The notes: generated from the letters alone by a model not told the origin. A stretch of DNA of 64,000 bases from DAOSVX01 sp964493665 (GCA_964493665.1 CAZBOZ010000003.1:3769-67768), one strand, 5' to 3'. Counted from the stretch's first letter, positions 42,846-51,703 are shown. A program made the numbers and translations.

Positions 42846-44062
42846 AAAAAACAATAAAATATATTTCATTTCTAACGTTGTTTATCGCTATTTTATTATC
42901 GATGTTTCTTAATCCGACATCTACTTTTGGAGCAGCCAAAGAAGCGGACACTATATTAGATTTAAAAGATCAATTAGCGGCTTTAAAACAAGAAAAGAAA
43001 GATAATGAAAATTCCAAGAGTCAGACAACTTCTCAAATTAATTCTAAAAAAACTGCTATATATAATGCTTATAAAGAACAAGAAGAAATAGAAGTTCAAG
43101 TTTTAGAAGCTGAGAATAAAATAGTTGAAAGTAACGAAGAAATAACTAAATCTAAAAAAGAAATAGATGAATTATTAAGATTTTTACAACTATCTAATGG
43201 CGATAGTGCTTACCTAGAATATATTTCTGGAGCTTCTAGTACTACTGATTTGATAATGAGGACAGCTATAGTTGAACAACTTTCTTCTTATAATAAAGAA
43301 GTAGTTCAAAACATGGAAGCTTTAATAGCTGAAAATGAACAATTAAAGCTTGATTTAGAGGCGAGAAGTTTAGAACTTGAAAATATGAAAGAACAGTATA
43401 ATCAAGCTATAAAAAGTCTTGGTAATAGACTTTCAGAGCTAAATGAATTAAATGAAGATATAGATGATCAAATTAAAAACCAAGAAGCCTTAATAGATTA
43501 CTACAAAACTGTTTGTGATAGCGAAACTCAAAAATTAAGTGATTGTGTTAAAATTGGTTCAGCAACTGGCTTTATAAGACCAACAGTTAAAGGCAGAATA
43601 ACTAGTTATTGGGGATACAGAACAAGTCCTTTAACAGGAAGAATATCTTTTCATAATGCCATTGATATTGGTGGTAATAAAGAAGGAACTCCAGTTTATG
43701 CAGCAGCCTTAGGTATGGTGGCAGCTATTACTAAAAAATCTAGTTGTGGCGGAAATGTTATTTATATTCATCATAATGTTTTAGGTAAGGCCTATACTAC
43801 CCAGTATGCTCACTTGCTTACCTATAATGTCAAAGTAGGCGATATAGTATCAGCTGGGGATCAGATTGGTACTGTAGGTGGTGGATCTAAATCAACCTGG
43901 GATCATTGTTCTACAGGAGCTCATCTTCATTTCGGCATATCTACTGGCCATTACTTAGGGGCTGGAATAAGTGGATATTCTTCATGGAGTAAATTTATTG
44001 CCAGTAGTGTTAATCCAATGAAATATTTGCCTTCAGAGGCCAAATGGAGCACTAGGTATTAA
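42842..44062 (+). CDS. Secreted coiled-coil M23 peptidase, FtsEX-linked (PcsB/EnvC-like)
   Basis: A 406-residue exported protein. The signal peptide (1-31, ending STFGA) is followed by a long coiled coil (about 38-225, rich in EL/EN heptads) and a C-terminal M23 domain with FHNAIDIGG, GGNVIYIHH, YAHLL and AHLHFGIS, so the zinc site looks complete. The start overlaps the ftsX stop. This architecture and position match hydrolases activated by FtsEX. A Cys pair in the M23 domain (CDSETQKLSDC just before it, and later Cys) may form a disulfide. Confidence 0.9.
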   Translation: MKKTIKYISFLTLFIAILLSMFLNPTSTFGAAKEADTILDLKDQLAALKQEKKDNENSKSQTTSQINSKKTAIYNAYKEQEEIEVQVLEAENKIVESNEEITKSKKEIDELLRFLQLSNGDSAYLEYISGASSTTDLIMRTAIVEQLSSYNKEVVQNMEALIAENEQLKLDLEARSLELENMKEQYNQAIKSLGNRLSELNELNEDIDDQIKNQEALIDYYKTVCDSETQKLSDCVKIGSATGFIRPTVKGRITSYWGYRTSPLTGRISFHNAIDIGGNKEGTPVYAAALGMVAAITKKSSCGGNVIYIHHNVLGKAYTTQYAHLLTYNVKVGDIVSAGDQIGTVGGGSKSTWDHCSTGAHLHFGISTGHYLGAGISGYSSWSKFIASSVNPMKYLPSEAKWSTRY

Positions 44063-44080
44063 GCACGAAAGTGCTTTTTT
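44061..44080 (+). terminator. Intrinsic terminator of ftsE-ftsX-M23 unit
   Basis: AAGCAC GAAA GTGCTT hairpin followed by TTTT. The left arm begins in the stop codon of the peptidase gene. Confidence 0.85.
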
Positions 44081-44107
44081 ATGTTATACTAAATAGCGGA
44101 GATAAAT

Positions 44108-45004
44108 ATGACATTTACCACAAAAGTAAAAGAAGAATTAGCTTTAATAGATCTTGAACCAATAGAAGCAAGAATTTTTTTGGCAGCATATTTAAATGTA
44201 ACGGGTAAGATAAATAAAAATAGTATAATTTTTGTAATTGAAAACGCCAAGGTAGCAAGAAGAATATATAAAATAATTAAAGAAACATATAATATAAATA
44301 TAAATATAATAATCAGAACTCAAAAGCGTTTTAGAATAAAACAAATATATATATTAAAAACAGTTCAAAAAATAAACATAATATTAAATGATTTAAAAAC
44401 TGTTAAAGATAATTTAGTTTCTAATGAAGAAAAAATTGCTTATTTAAAAGGAGCCTTTTTAGGATCTGGCAATATAAGTGATCCTTCTACTAGTGGTTAC
44501 CATTTTGAGATACTAACTAATAAAAAATCAGAAGCAGCATTTATAAATAATTTATTTTTGTTTTTTAATTTAACAAGTAAGATAATTATCAGAGATAATG
44601 GGTACATGATATATATAAAATCCTCAGAAAATATTAGTGACATTTTAAAGATGTTTGGAGCTATAAATGAGTTGTTTTATTTTGAAGATGTTAGAATATA
44701 TAAAGATCATAAAAACATGGTTAATAGGCTTAATAATTGCGAGCTAGCTAATCAAGAAAAAACTATTAATACCGGTCTTAAACAAATGGAAAATATAAAA
44801 TACTTACAGAAGAACAAATTATTAGATTTATTAGATGTTAAAACTAAAGAAGTTATTAAATATCGTTTGTTATATCCAGAAACATCTTACGAAGAGCTTG
44901 CTAATATTATAAGCTTAGAAACTGAAAAAAAAGTTTCTAAATCATATGTTAACCATCATTTTATAAAAATGAATGAATTATTAAAAAAGCATCAAAAAGA
45001 TTAA
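44108..45004 (+). CDS. whiA: WhiA family DNA-binding regulator
   Basis: Homologue of WhiA, linked to division and chromosome organisation in Firmicutes and to sporulation in Streptomyces. The 298 residues begin MTFTTKVKEELALI. They contain the LAGLIDADG-like core block YLKGAFLGSGNISDPSTSGYH (residues around 115-135) and end with a helix-turn-helix (ETSYEELANIISLETEKKVSKS). It usually follows rapZ and yvcK, which are absent here. A TGT-TATACT -10 overlaps the preceding terminator region. Confidence 0.94.
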   Translation: MTFTTKVKEELALIDLEPIEARIFLAAYLNVTGKINKNSIIFVIENAKVARRIYKIIKETYNININIIIRTQKRFRIKQIYILKTVQKINIILNDLKTVKDNLVSNEEKIAYLKGAFLGSGNISDPSTSGYHFEILTNKKSEAAFINNLFLFFNLTSKIIIRDNGYMIYIKSSENISDILKMFGAINELFYFEDVRIYKDHKNMVNRLNNCELANQEKTINTGLKQMENIKYLQKNKLLDLLDVKTKEVIKYRLLYPETSYEELANIISLETEKKVSKSYVNHHFIKMNELLKKHQKD

Positions 45005-45058
45005 TTGAAATAATACTATATATTTAGTATAATTACTTATAGAATAAGAGGGATAACA

Positions 45059-46723
45059 TTGAATAATAGCATTCAGTTAAAAATAAATGGTGTAACAAAT
45101 AGTTATCCAACAGGTATAACCCTTTTTGAATTAAGCAAATATTTTCAAGATAAAATGCCAAATCCTATAATAGCAGCAAAGCTGAATAATATTGTTGCCC
45201 CTCTTTATAATACAGTCAAAAAAAGTTGTGAAATAAGTTTTATTGATGTTAATGATATAAATGGTCAGTCAATGTATTTGGCGGGGTTAAAATTCATTCT
45301 TTTAGTAGCTGTAAAAGAATTATTTGGTTCTTCTGCTGATGTAGAATATTTAAATTCTTTAGACAAAGGCATATATGCCGAAGCTAAAATAGGACAACAA
45401 TTGACCAAAGAAATTATTGAAAAAATAATGGCTAAAATGAATGAATTAATTGAATCAAACCTATTGTTTGAAAAAATAATAGTAAATAAAAAAGAAGCTA
45501 TTAATTTTTTATTCCAAAATGGTGAAATTGAAAAAGCTAAAAATATTCAGAATCTATCTAATAGTACAGTTGTATTTTTTAAATTAAAAAATTATTTTAA
45601 TTATTTTTATACTGAACTGCCATATAGTACTAAAGCAATAAATAAATATGCAATAGATATTGATGACAACAATCATTTAATATTAAGATTCCCAACAGCT
45701 AGGAGCAATAATCAAATACCAGAATTTAGCCATTGTTATAAAACTCTTCAATGTTTCTGCCAATATCGAGATTGGTTAAATGAAGTTAAAGTTCCTTTTG
45801 TGGCCAATTTAAATGATTTGGTTTCTGAAAACAAAATAAAAGAGTTTATGCAAATAAGCGAAATATATTCTAATAATCAGTTCCAAGATTTGGCTAGAAA
45901 GATCAAAGAAAGAAAGAATGTAAAAATCATTTTAATGGCTGGGCCATCATCTTCTGGTAAGACAACTAGCGCCCATAAATTGGCTTTATACTTAAAATAC
46001 AATGGTCTTGATTCAATTATAATATCTGCTGATAATTATTACAAAGAAAAAGAAAATTATGAGAAAAACGAAGATGGTGAAATTGATTTTGAATCACCAA
46101 ATAATGTAGATGCTAAGCTTCTTGATGAACAAATTTTAGATATGTTAAATGGTAAAGAAGTATCTTTACCAAAGTTTAATTTCTTTACAGGTAGCAAAGA
46201 ATATAAAGGCAAAGTTGCTAAGCTAAAAGAAGATACCATTATAATATTAGAAGGTATTCATTGTTTAAATGGATACTTTGCCTCCCAAATTCCAGAGGAA
46301 AATAAATATAGGGTATATGTTAGTCCTTTTATGCCACTTAGAATAGATAAACACAATCATATTTCAACTGTCGATCTTAGATTGCTTAGAAGAATAGTGA
46401 GAGATGCTGTTTTTAGAGGGTATAATGTTGATGATACCATAGCTGGATGGGAAAGGGTTCGTAAGGGTGAAGAAAAATATATATTCCCTTACCAAGAAGA
46501 TGTTGATTTTACTTTAAACACTTCTTTAGCATTTGAATTAGGATTATTAAAGGTATATGCAGAACCGCTTCTTTATTCAGTTCCAGTTAATTCAATATAT
46601 TATGATGAAGCAAGAAGATTACTTGGGTATTTAAGAATATATTTACCCATAACTAGTGAATATTTAGCTGATAATTCTATATTAAGAGAATTTACTGGTG
46701 GCAGTATGTTTAATCCTTATTAG
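45059..46723 (+). CDS. TGS/ThrRS-like N-terminal region fused to a uridine kinase-like nucleoside kinase
   Basis: A 554-residue two-part protein of a type known in Clostridia and relatives. Start is TTG at 45059 after AGAGGGATAA. Residues 1-65 resemble a TGS domain, residues 66-270 resemble the second additional domain of threonyl-tRNA synthetase, and residues 285-554 are a P-loop kinase with GPSSSGKTTSAH (about 295), ADNYYKE, and the uridine-kinase LEGIHCLN strand. There is no synthetase catalytic core, so it is not ThrRS. The substrate of this fusion family is not settled. Confidence 0.85.
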   Translation: MNNSIQLKINGVTNSYPTGITLFELSKYFQDKMPNPIIAAKLNNIVAPLYNTVKKSCEISFIDVNDINGQSMYLAGLKFILLVAVKELFGSSADVEYLNSLDKGIYAEAKIGQQLTKEIIEKIMAKMNELIESNLLFEKIIVNKKEAINFLFQNGEIEKAKNIQNLSNSTVVFFKLKNYFNYFYTELPYSTKAINKYAIDIDDNNHLILRFPTARSNNQIPEFSHCYKTLQCFCQYRDWLNEVKVPFVANLNDLVSENKIKEFMQISEIYSNNQFQDLARKIKERKNVKIILMAGPSSSGKTTSAHKLALYLKYNGLDSIIISADNYYKEKENYEKNEDGEIDFESPNNVDAKLLDEQILDMLNGKEVSLPKFNFFTGSKEYKGKVAKLKEDTIIILEGIHCLNGYFASQIPEENKYRVYVSPFMPLRIDKHNHISTVDLRLLRRIVRDAVFRGYNVDDTIAGWERVRKGEEKYIFPYQEDVDFTLNTSLAFELGLLKVYAEPLLYSVPVNSIYYDEARRLLGYLRIYLPITSEYLADNSILREFTGGSMFNPY

Positions 46724-46738
46724 AAAGAAGGAATAAAA

Positions 46739-47746
46739 ATGATAAAAGTTGCTATTAATGGTTTTGGCAGAATAGGTAGGCTGGCTTTTAGAGAATTGAT
46801 TTTAAATAAAGATTATCAAGTAGTTGCTATTAATGATTTAACTAGTGCTAGTGATTTGGCTTATTATTTAAAATATGATACTAATCATCGTTCTTTTTAT
46901 CCAAATTATATAACCAGTGACGCAGATGGAATAATTTTTAATGGAACCAAAACTAAAGTATTTAATGAAACAGATCCATCTAATTTACCATGGCGAGATT
47001 TAGAAGTAGATGTGGTTTTAGAGTGCACGGGTAAATTCACTGACTATGAAGCTGCCATGAAACATATTAATGCTGGAGCCAAAAAAGTTTTAATAAGTGC
47101 CCCAGGCAAAGGTGATATGAAAACCATTGTTTATAATGTTAATGATAATATTTTGGATGGTAGTGAGCAAATTATTTCAGCAGCCAGTTGTACCACTAAT
47201 TGTTTGGCGCCAGTATTAAAAATAATTAATGATAATATTGGTATAGTAAAAGGCTTTATGAGTACTATTCACGCCTATACAAATGATCAAGAAACACTAG
47301 ATATACCTCATAAAAAAGGAATAGAATCAAGAAGAGGAAGAGCGGCGGCCCAAAATATTATTCCTACCTCCACTGGCGCTGCCAGTTCCATTGGTTTAGT
47401 TATACCAGACTTAAAGGGAAAGCTTGATGGTTGTGCTTACCGAGTTCCTGTTAGTGATGGCTCACTTATTGATGTTACTTTAGAACTAAAAAGAAATACT
47501 AGTATCGAAGAAATAAATGGGCTATTCAAAAGTAATCAAAATGATACCGTAATGTACACTGAAGATCCTATTGTATCAAGTGATATATTGGGAAAAAGAA
47601 TTGGAGCTTTAGTCGATGGCTTATCTACTAATATAGTAGAGGTTGATGGCAAACAACTTGTTAAAATAGTTGCTTGGTATGATAATGAAGTCGGTTATAC
47701 AGTTCAAATGATAAAGACATTTAGTAAATTATTTAAGCAACTTTAA
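46739..47746 (+). CDS. gap: Glyceraldehyde-3-phosphate dehydrogenase
   Basis: NAD-dependent glycolytic enzyme. The 335 residues show the Rossmann start INGFGRIGRLAFR, the catalytic ASCTTNCLAPV (Cys near residue 152), the HAYTNDQ segment, and the C-terminal WYDNEVGYTVQM. Type I family, normal length. It is 15 bases after the nucleoside kinase, so probably co-transcribed, and ends in a terminator. No other glycolytic gene is nearby. Confidence 0.98.
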   Translation: MIKVAINGFGRIGRLAFRELILNKDYQVVAINDLTSASDLAYYLKYDTNHRSFYPNYITSDADGIIFNGTKTKVFNETDPSNLPWRDLEVDVVLECTGKFTDYEAAMKHINAGAKKVLISAPGKGDMKTIVYNVNDNILDGSEQIISAASCTTNCLAPVLKIINDNIGIVKGFMSTIHAYTNDQETLDIPHKKGIESRRGRAAAQNIIPTSTGAASSIGLVIPDLKGKLDGCAYRVPVSDGSLIDVTLELKRNTSIEEINGLFKSNQNDTVMYTEDPIVSSDILGKRIGALVDGLSTNIVEVDGKQLVKIVAWYDNEVGYTVQMIKTFSKLFKQL

Positions 47747-47760
47747 AAAAGTTGTTTTTT
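47738..47760 (+). terminator. Intrinsic terminator overlapping the gap stop codon
   Basis: CAACTTT (47738-47744) pairs with AAAGTTG (47748-47754), followed by six T. The stop codon TAA lies at the loop. Confidence 0.78.
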
Positions 47761-47820
47761 CTTGTAAAAAAACTAAAAATGTATTATTCTTATATTAGAA
47801 AAGATAGGTGAGTTTTTTTA

Positions 47821-50800
47821 ATGAGAAGAAAAGTTTGGAATCTGGTATGTATTTTAGGATTTACAGTTTTAGCCTGTGGCCTTTACCTTTTCGCAGGTAA
47901 TAATTTACCACAAAGTTGGGCAATGACTGATGGCGGCTGTGGTGGTTATTATTCTTATCCGCCTAGATGTAGCGAAGGATATTATTCTTCAACGCTATAT
48001 TATAATGGTAGAACTTGCTACAGAGCTTGTACTAAAAAGCCAACATCGGGAAGCGGCTGTGGCAGTTATTATTCTTATCCTCCTAGATGTAGCGAAGGCT
48101 ATTCTTCATCTTCGGTAACATATAATGGTTTAACTTGTTACACAGCGTGTACTAAAACGGCAACGGCCGGATGTGGCAGTTATTATTCTTATCCTCCTAG
48201 ATGTAGCGAAGGGTATAGTACAGAAACAGTTGCTTACGGCGGAAGAATTTGCTATACAGCATGTGCAAAAAAAACAATACCTACGAATACATCAGACTTT
48301 TGTGAACACGGCTATGCTTTCAGCACACTAGATTCGGCGTCAGCTTTTTGTAGTGAATTAGGATATTTAGACTATGCACAAATAAGTGTGACTACAAGCG
48401 GGAAATATTGTGTTTCTTGTACGGGATCGAGTTCTACTTGTCAAAGTGTTTATGGCGAGTTAGATGATCAAGCAGCAGCTATTGAAAAATGTGGTGGAGC
48501 CAAATACGTATCTATAAATAAAAGGCAATTAACCCAATATAAACAAGCGACGTGTTATAGTTGTATTTCAAGGGACTTGCGTTATGAAGTTTTGAGATGC
48601 GAACCAGATACCGTTAATGCATGCGAAACCAAGGCTGCTTGTGAAGCTGTTGGTGGAAAATGGGATTCTGGCATTTGCAAAAAAAGCTATGAAACTTATT
48701 ATGCTTTTTGTCAATCAAAAGGTTATACAAATGAAAGGCCAACTTGTCCGGATGGATATGATTATGATTATATTTCAGATAAAGCGTTTGATAGTGAAGG
48801 CGAAACGTATGTTTGGGTTTGCTACTCTCAATGTAAATGGCGAGAAAGAAATTCTGATGATGACTTCTGTGAAAAATATGGATTGTTAGCAGATAGACCT
48901 CAATGTGACGACGGATACTATTCTGCTGGTAGTAGCTTTTTAATACCAGACGATGATAGTTATCATAAGGGTATGTGCTTTACTCCATGTACTAAAGCTG
49001 ATGGTGAATTAGATGTCGAACTTAAATACATTATAACTTCCGAATATGAGGATATGCTCGCTTTTGTAAAAATTTATACTAAAGCTGGATGGCGTTATAA
49101 AATATTAACAGATCCGGTTACTCCCGATGAAATTTCAGATGAAGGATGGAAATCGGGGAATAGTGAAAATGAGATGACACTTAGTGTTGATTCGGACGAT
49201 GGAACCGTTTACATATATAATCAAACGCCAGAGGGAGACGTGTATTTAAGTGGGGACATAGCAATAATAGTTCCTGCGAGCAATGCTATTAAAGGAATAG
49301 TTACATCATATGATGTTGGGTCCGAAATTTTAGCAAAGTATTATAGTGGCGAATCAATGACTTTGGAAGAAATATATGAATTGGCTGGTTATAACATTAT
49401 GGAGCCAAATTCTTCAAGAAGGTATTCGGTAAAATCGGGAATAGTTAGTTTGGGATTATCAAATCAACATACAATACTAAAATTAGAAAATACATCTGAA
49501 AAAACATTGACGGTTGATCCTGATACGGGGCTATTGTTATATACATTGACTGATGCAGAAAAAGCCGCTTTAGGAATAACTACTGAGAAAGTTTATGTTG
49601 TGGCATCTAAACCAGAAGCAAGACTATCTCGAAATGATGATGGCACATTTGTGAAAGATTCAGAAGGAGATGTTGTTGCAGCCGCTAAAAATGAATTAGG
49701 AACATTATATAAAATTATGCCCACAGATCTTATACCTACAATGAAAGAAACAGTTTTCTATGCTATTAATTTAACTTATCTAGAAGATGCTGATTATGCT
49801 GATCCTAATACTTGGAACGATTTAAAGCTATTAAGTTATAATAGTGAAGCAAGTATTGATACAGATTTTAGATTTGAAATAGTAAGAAATGGTTGGGATG
49901 ATATAGTAAAACAAATAAGTAATTATAAAGAATCGTATGAAATAGTCCCACTAGCAAGTTCTACTACTGAAAACTTAGGAACCTTTTATGTCGATTTTGA
50001 ATCAGACGTTAATCAGTATGAATTCTCGGTATATGCTGACCAAATAGCGTTAAATCCAGTTTTGGTTTATACGGATTCAGAATTTGTTGATGGCTACGGG
50101 CCAAGAACAGTAGATTTGGAATACGGTTTAAATGTTGAATATATAAAAGTTGAAAGTGCCAAAGGAAGTATTAGAACTTACACATTATTAATAACAAGGT
50201 TGGATGATAGAAGTAGTGATAACACATTAAAATCACTAGTAGCTAGAGATGTTTCCTTAACTCCTTCCTTCGCAAGATATACTAATGAATATTATGGAAC
50301 GGTTGCAAATGATGTTTCAGAAGTAGAAATAGCTGCTGAAAAAAATGATAGTAGCGCAACATTTGTAGAAGGTTATGGATCTAGAACAGAAGAATTAAAA
50401 GTAGGCGAAAACACTATTTTAGTAAAAGTTAAAAGTGAAACTGGATCTGAAAGAATATATAAAGTCATAATAACCAGAGCAGGAACTCCAGAACCAGTAG
50501 TGGTCGATGAAACAAAGAGTTCTAACAATGATTTAAGTGAAGTTACTATTAGTTCAGGCAACTTAATGTTTGAGCCAGATGTAACAGATTATAACTTATA
50601 TGTATCAAACGATATTACGAGTATCCTAGTAACTCCAACGGCAGATGATGAAAATGCGACAGTTGAAATAATTGGTGGAGATGATTTACAAATTGGTTCA
50701 AATAAAATTGAAACAATAGTAACTGCCGAAAGCGGCGAAACCCAAACATACACAATAAACGTAATAAGAAAAGAAGCTGGCTATGCAATTTCGACAGATT

Positions 50801-51180
50801 CAACTTTAAGTACATTAAATATAGCAGGTGAAAAAATATCATTTGATCCATTAAACTACTTGTATAATGTTGTTATATTCTCTGGAACAGAAGAATTAGC
50901 ATTTGACTTAGCGGCGTCAAACAGCAATGCCCAAATAGAAGTTATTGGCAACATGGAATTGTCTGACTTTACTACCGTAAAAATAAAAGTTATTGCAGAG
51001 GATGGCAGTTACTCAATATATGATATTAATGTAAGAGTAGAAACCATTACAATTGGTGAAATAATTGCGTTCGTAGTTTGCTCAATCTTAGTTACTGGCT
51101 TAATAGTATATGGAACGATAACTAGAAACAGAAAACAAAAAGAATTAAAATTAAAAGAAAAAGAAGATCTTATAAATTAA
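47821..51180 (+). CDS. Large cysteine-module surface protein with cadherin-like beta-sandwich repeats and C-terminal TM anchor
   Basis: Not recognised as a named protein. The 1119 residues begin with a signal or TM segment (5-25). Residues 40-390 hold Cys modules: three near-identical ones at Cys40/50/66/70, 80/90/106/110 and 118/128/144/148 (C-x9-C-x15-C-x3-C), and two diverged ones at 297/309/334/338 and 350/362/386/390. Residues about 400-715 are without a recognised domain. About 720-1072 form four tandem cadherin-like beta-sandwich-type units, most ending in a Tyr-x-(x)-Ile-x-Arg-like strand. A TM helix at 1078-1100 with a basic cytoplasmic tail follows; no LPXTG. The gene lies alone between gap and the S10 operon, with its own AGGTGAG site and terminator. 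Adhesion or envelope scaffolding is inference. Confidence 0.8.
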   Translation: MRRKVWNLVCILGFTVLACGLYLFAGNNLPQSWAMTDGGCGGYYSYPPRCSEGYYSSTLYYNGRTCYRACTKKPTSGSGCGSYYSYPPRCSEGYSSSSVTYNGLTCYTACTKTATAGCGSYYSYPPRCSEGYSTETVAYGGRICYTACAKKTIPTNTSDFCEHGYAFSTLDSASAFCSELGYLDYAQISVTTSGKYCVSCTGSSSTCQSVYGELDDQAAAIEKCGGAKYVSINKRQLTQYKQATCYSCISRDLRYEVLRCEPDTVNACETKAACEAVGGKWDSGICKKSYETYYAFCQSKGYTNERPTCPDGYDYDYISDKAFDSEGETYVWVCYSQCKWRERNSDDDFCEKYGLLADRPQCDDGYYSAGSSFLIPDDDSYHKGMCFTPCTKADGELDVELKYIITSEYEDMLAFVKIYTKAGWRYKILTDPVTPDEISDEGWKSGNSENEMTLSVDSDDGTVYIYNQTPEGDVYLSGDIAIIVPASNAIKGIVTSYDVGSEILAKYYSGESMTLEEIYELAGYNIMEPNSSRRYSVKSGIVSLGLSNQHTILKLENTSEKTLTVDPDTGLLLYTLTDAEKAALGITTEKVYVVASKPEARLSRNDDGTFVKDSEGDVVAAAKNELGTLYKIMPTDLIPTMKETVFYAINLTYLEDADYADPNTWNDLKLLSYNSEASIDTDFRFEIVRNGWDDIVKQISNYKESYEIVPLASSTTENLGTFYVDFESDVNQYEFSVYADQIALNPVLVYTDSEFVDGYGPRTVDLEYGLNVEYIKVESAKGSIRTYTLLITRLDDRSSDNTLKSLVARDVSLTPSFARYTNEYYGTVANDVSEVEIAAEKNDSSATFVEGYGSRTEELKVGENTILVKVKSETGSERIYKVIITRAGTPEPVVVDETKSSNNDLSEVTISSGNLMFEPDVTDYNLYVSNDITSILVTPTADDENATVEIIGGDDLQIGSNKIETIVTAESGETQTYTINVIRKEAGYAISTDSTLSTLNIAGEKISFDPLNYLYNVVIFSGTEELAFDLAASNSNAQIEVIGNMELSDFTTVKIKVIAEDGSYSIYDINVRVETITIGEIIAFVVCSILVTGLIVYGTITRNRKQKELKLKEKEDLIN
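47935..48273 (+). repeat. Three tandem Cys-module repeats in the surface protein gene
   Basis: Three in-frame units of 40, 38 and about 34 codons. Each contains the 34-base block at 47945-47978, 48065-48098 and 48179-48212, which encodes YYSYPPRCSEG and is nearly identical at DNA level: one base differs between copy 1 and the others. Flanking codons have diverged, suggesting recent duplication or gene conversion. Confidence 0.88.
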
Positions 51181-51190
51181 GATCTTTTTT
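51164..51190 (+). terminator. Intrinsic terminator overlapping the end of the surface protein gene
   Basis: AAGATCTTA (51164-51172) pairs with TAAGATCTT (51178-51186), with a 5-base loop, followed by T residues. The TAA stop is in the right arm. Confidence 0.85.
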
Positions 51191-51215
51191 ATTGCAAAAA
51201 AATTGTATTTACCCC

Positions 51216-51244
51216 TAGACAAAAGCCTTTTATATTGCTATAAT
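51216..51244 (+). promoter_or_regulatory. Promoter of the S10-spc-alpha operon
   Basis: TAGACA (51216-51221), 17 bases, extended -10 TGC-TATAAT (51239-51244). Start expected near 51251. No other good promoter was noticed between here and rpoA, so the ribosomal genes may form one long transcript. Confidence 0.8.
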
Positions 51245-51250
51245 CTAGTT

Positions 51251-51376
51251 CGTATGACTGCTAAGATGTGCGAGGTTGTTGATACACTAGGCGAGGTTGT
51301 TAAATAAATTGCCTTTTATCAGGTTATTTGCACGGAGCGAGTCTGTACTAGATATAGACGAAGGGAGGACATGAAA
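51251..51376 (+). promoter_or_regulatory. Leader of the S10 operon with duplicated GCGAGGTTGTT element
   Basis: A 126-base untranslated leader. GCGAGGTTGTT occurs at 51270-51280 and again at 51291-51301, 21 bases apart. A hairpin GTCTGTA/TATAGAC (51341-51359) ends just before the GGGAGG ribosome site. The size and structures fit an autoregulatory leader; in E. coli the S10 leader is controlled by L4, but here the mechanism is not shown. Confidence 0.6.
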
Positions 51377-51685
51377 ATGTCAAAGGAGAAAGTTCGAATT
51401 AGACTAAAAGCTTATGATCATAGAACGTTAGATCAAGCGGCTATTAGAATAATTGAAACAGTAAAAAGAACTGGAGGAATTGTATCAGGTCCAGTACCTC
51501 TTCCAACTGAAATCGAAAAGGTAACAGTTTTAAGAGCGGTACATAAGTACAAAGATTCAAGAGAACAATTTGAAATGCGTACTCATAAAAGACTTATCGA
51601 TATAAAAGAACCTAGTAAAGAAACAATTGATGCTTTATCACATTTGGATTTACCAAGCGGAGTAGACATCGAAATTAAATTATAA
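51377..51685 (+). CDS. rpsJ: 30S ribosomal protein S10
   Basis: Small-subunit head protein, also the antitermination partner of NusB. The 102 residues include RIRLKAYDHRTLDQAAIRI and GPVPLPTEIEKVTVLRA and end VDIEIKL. Of two in-frame ATGs, 51377 is chosen because GGGAGG then lies 8 bases upstream; the ATG at 51371 would be only 2 bases away. First gene of the S10 operon. Confidence 0.98.
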   Translation: MSKEKVRIRLKAYDHRTLDQAAIRIIETVKRTGGIVSGPVPLPTEIEKVTVLRAVHKYKDSREQFEMRTHKRLIDIKEPSKETIDALSHLDLPSGVDIEIKL

Positions 51686-51703
51686 TAATTGGAGGAAAAA
51701 ATT

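Noticed and set aside
48617..48889. Second-frame plus-strand open stretch within the surface protein gene
   Set aside because: The main frame has signal peptide, ordered Cys spacing and TM anchor; the alternative has none of these and no ribosome site.
50373..50851. Minus-strand open frames within the surface protein gene
   Set aside because: They are mirror effects of the repeated beta-sandwich codons; low-complexity Leu/His/Phe composition, no start signal.
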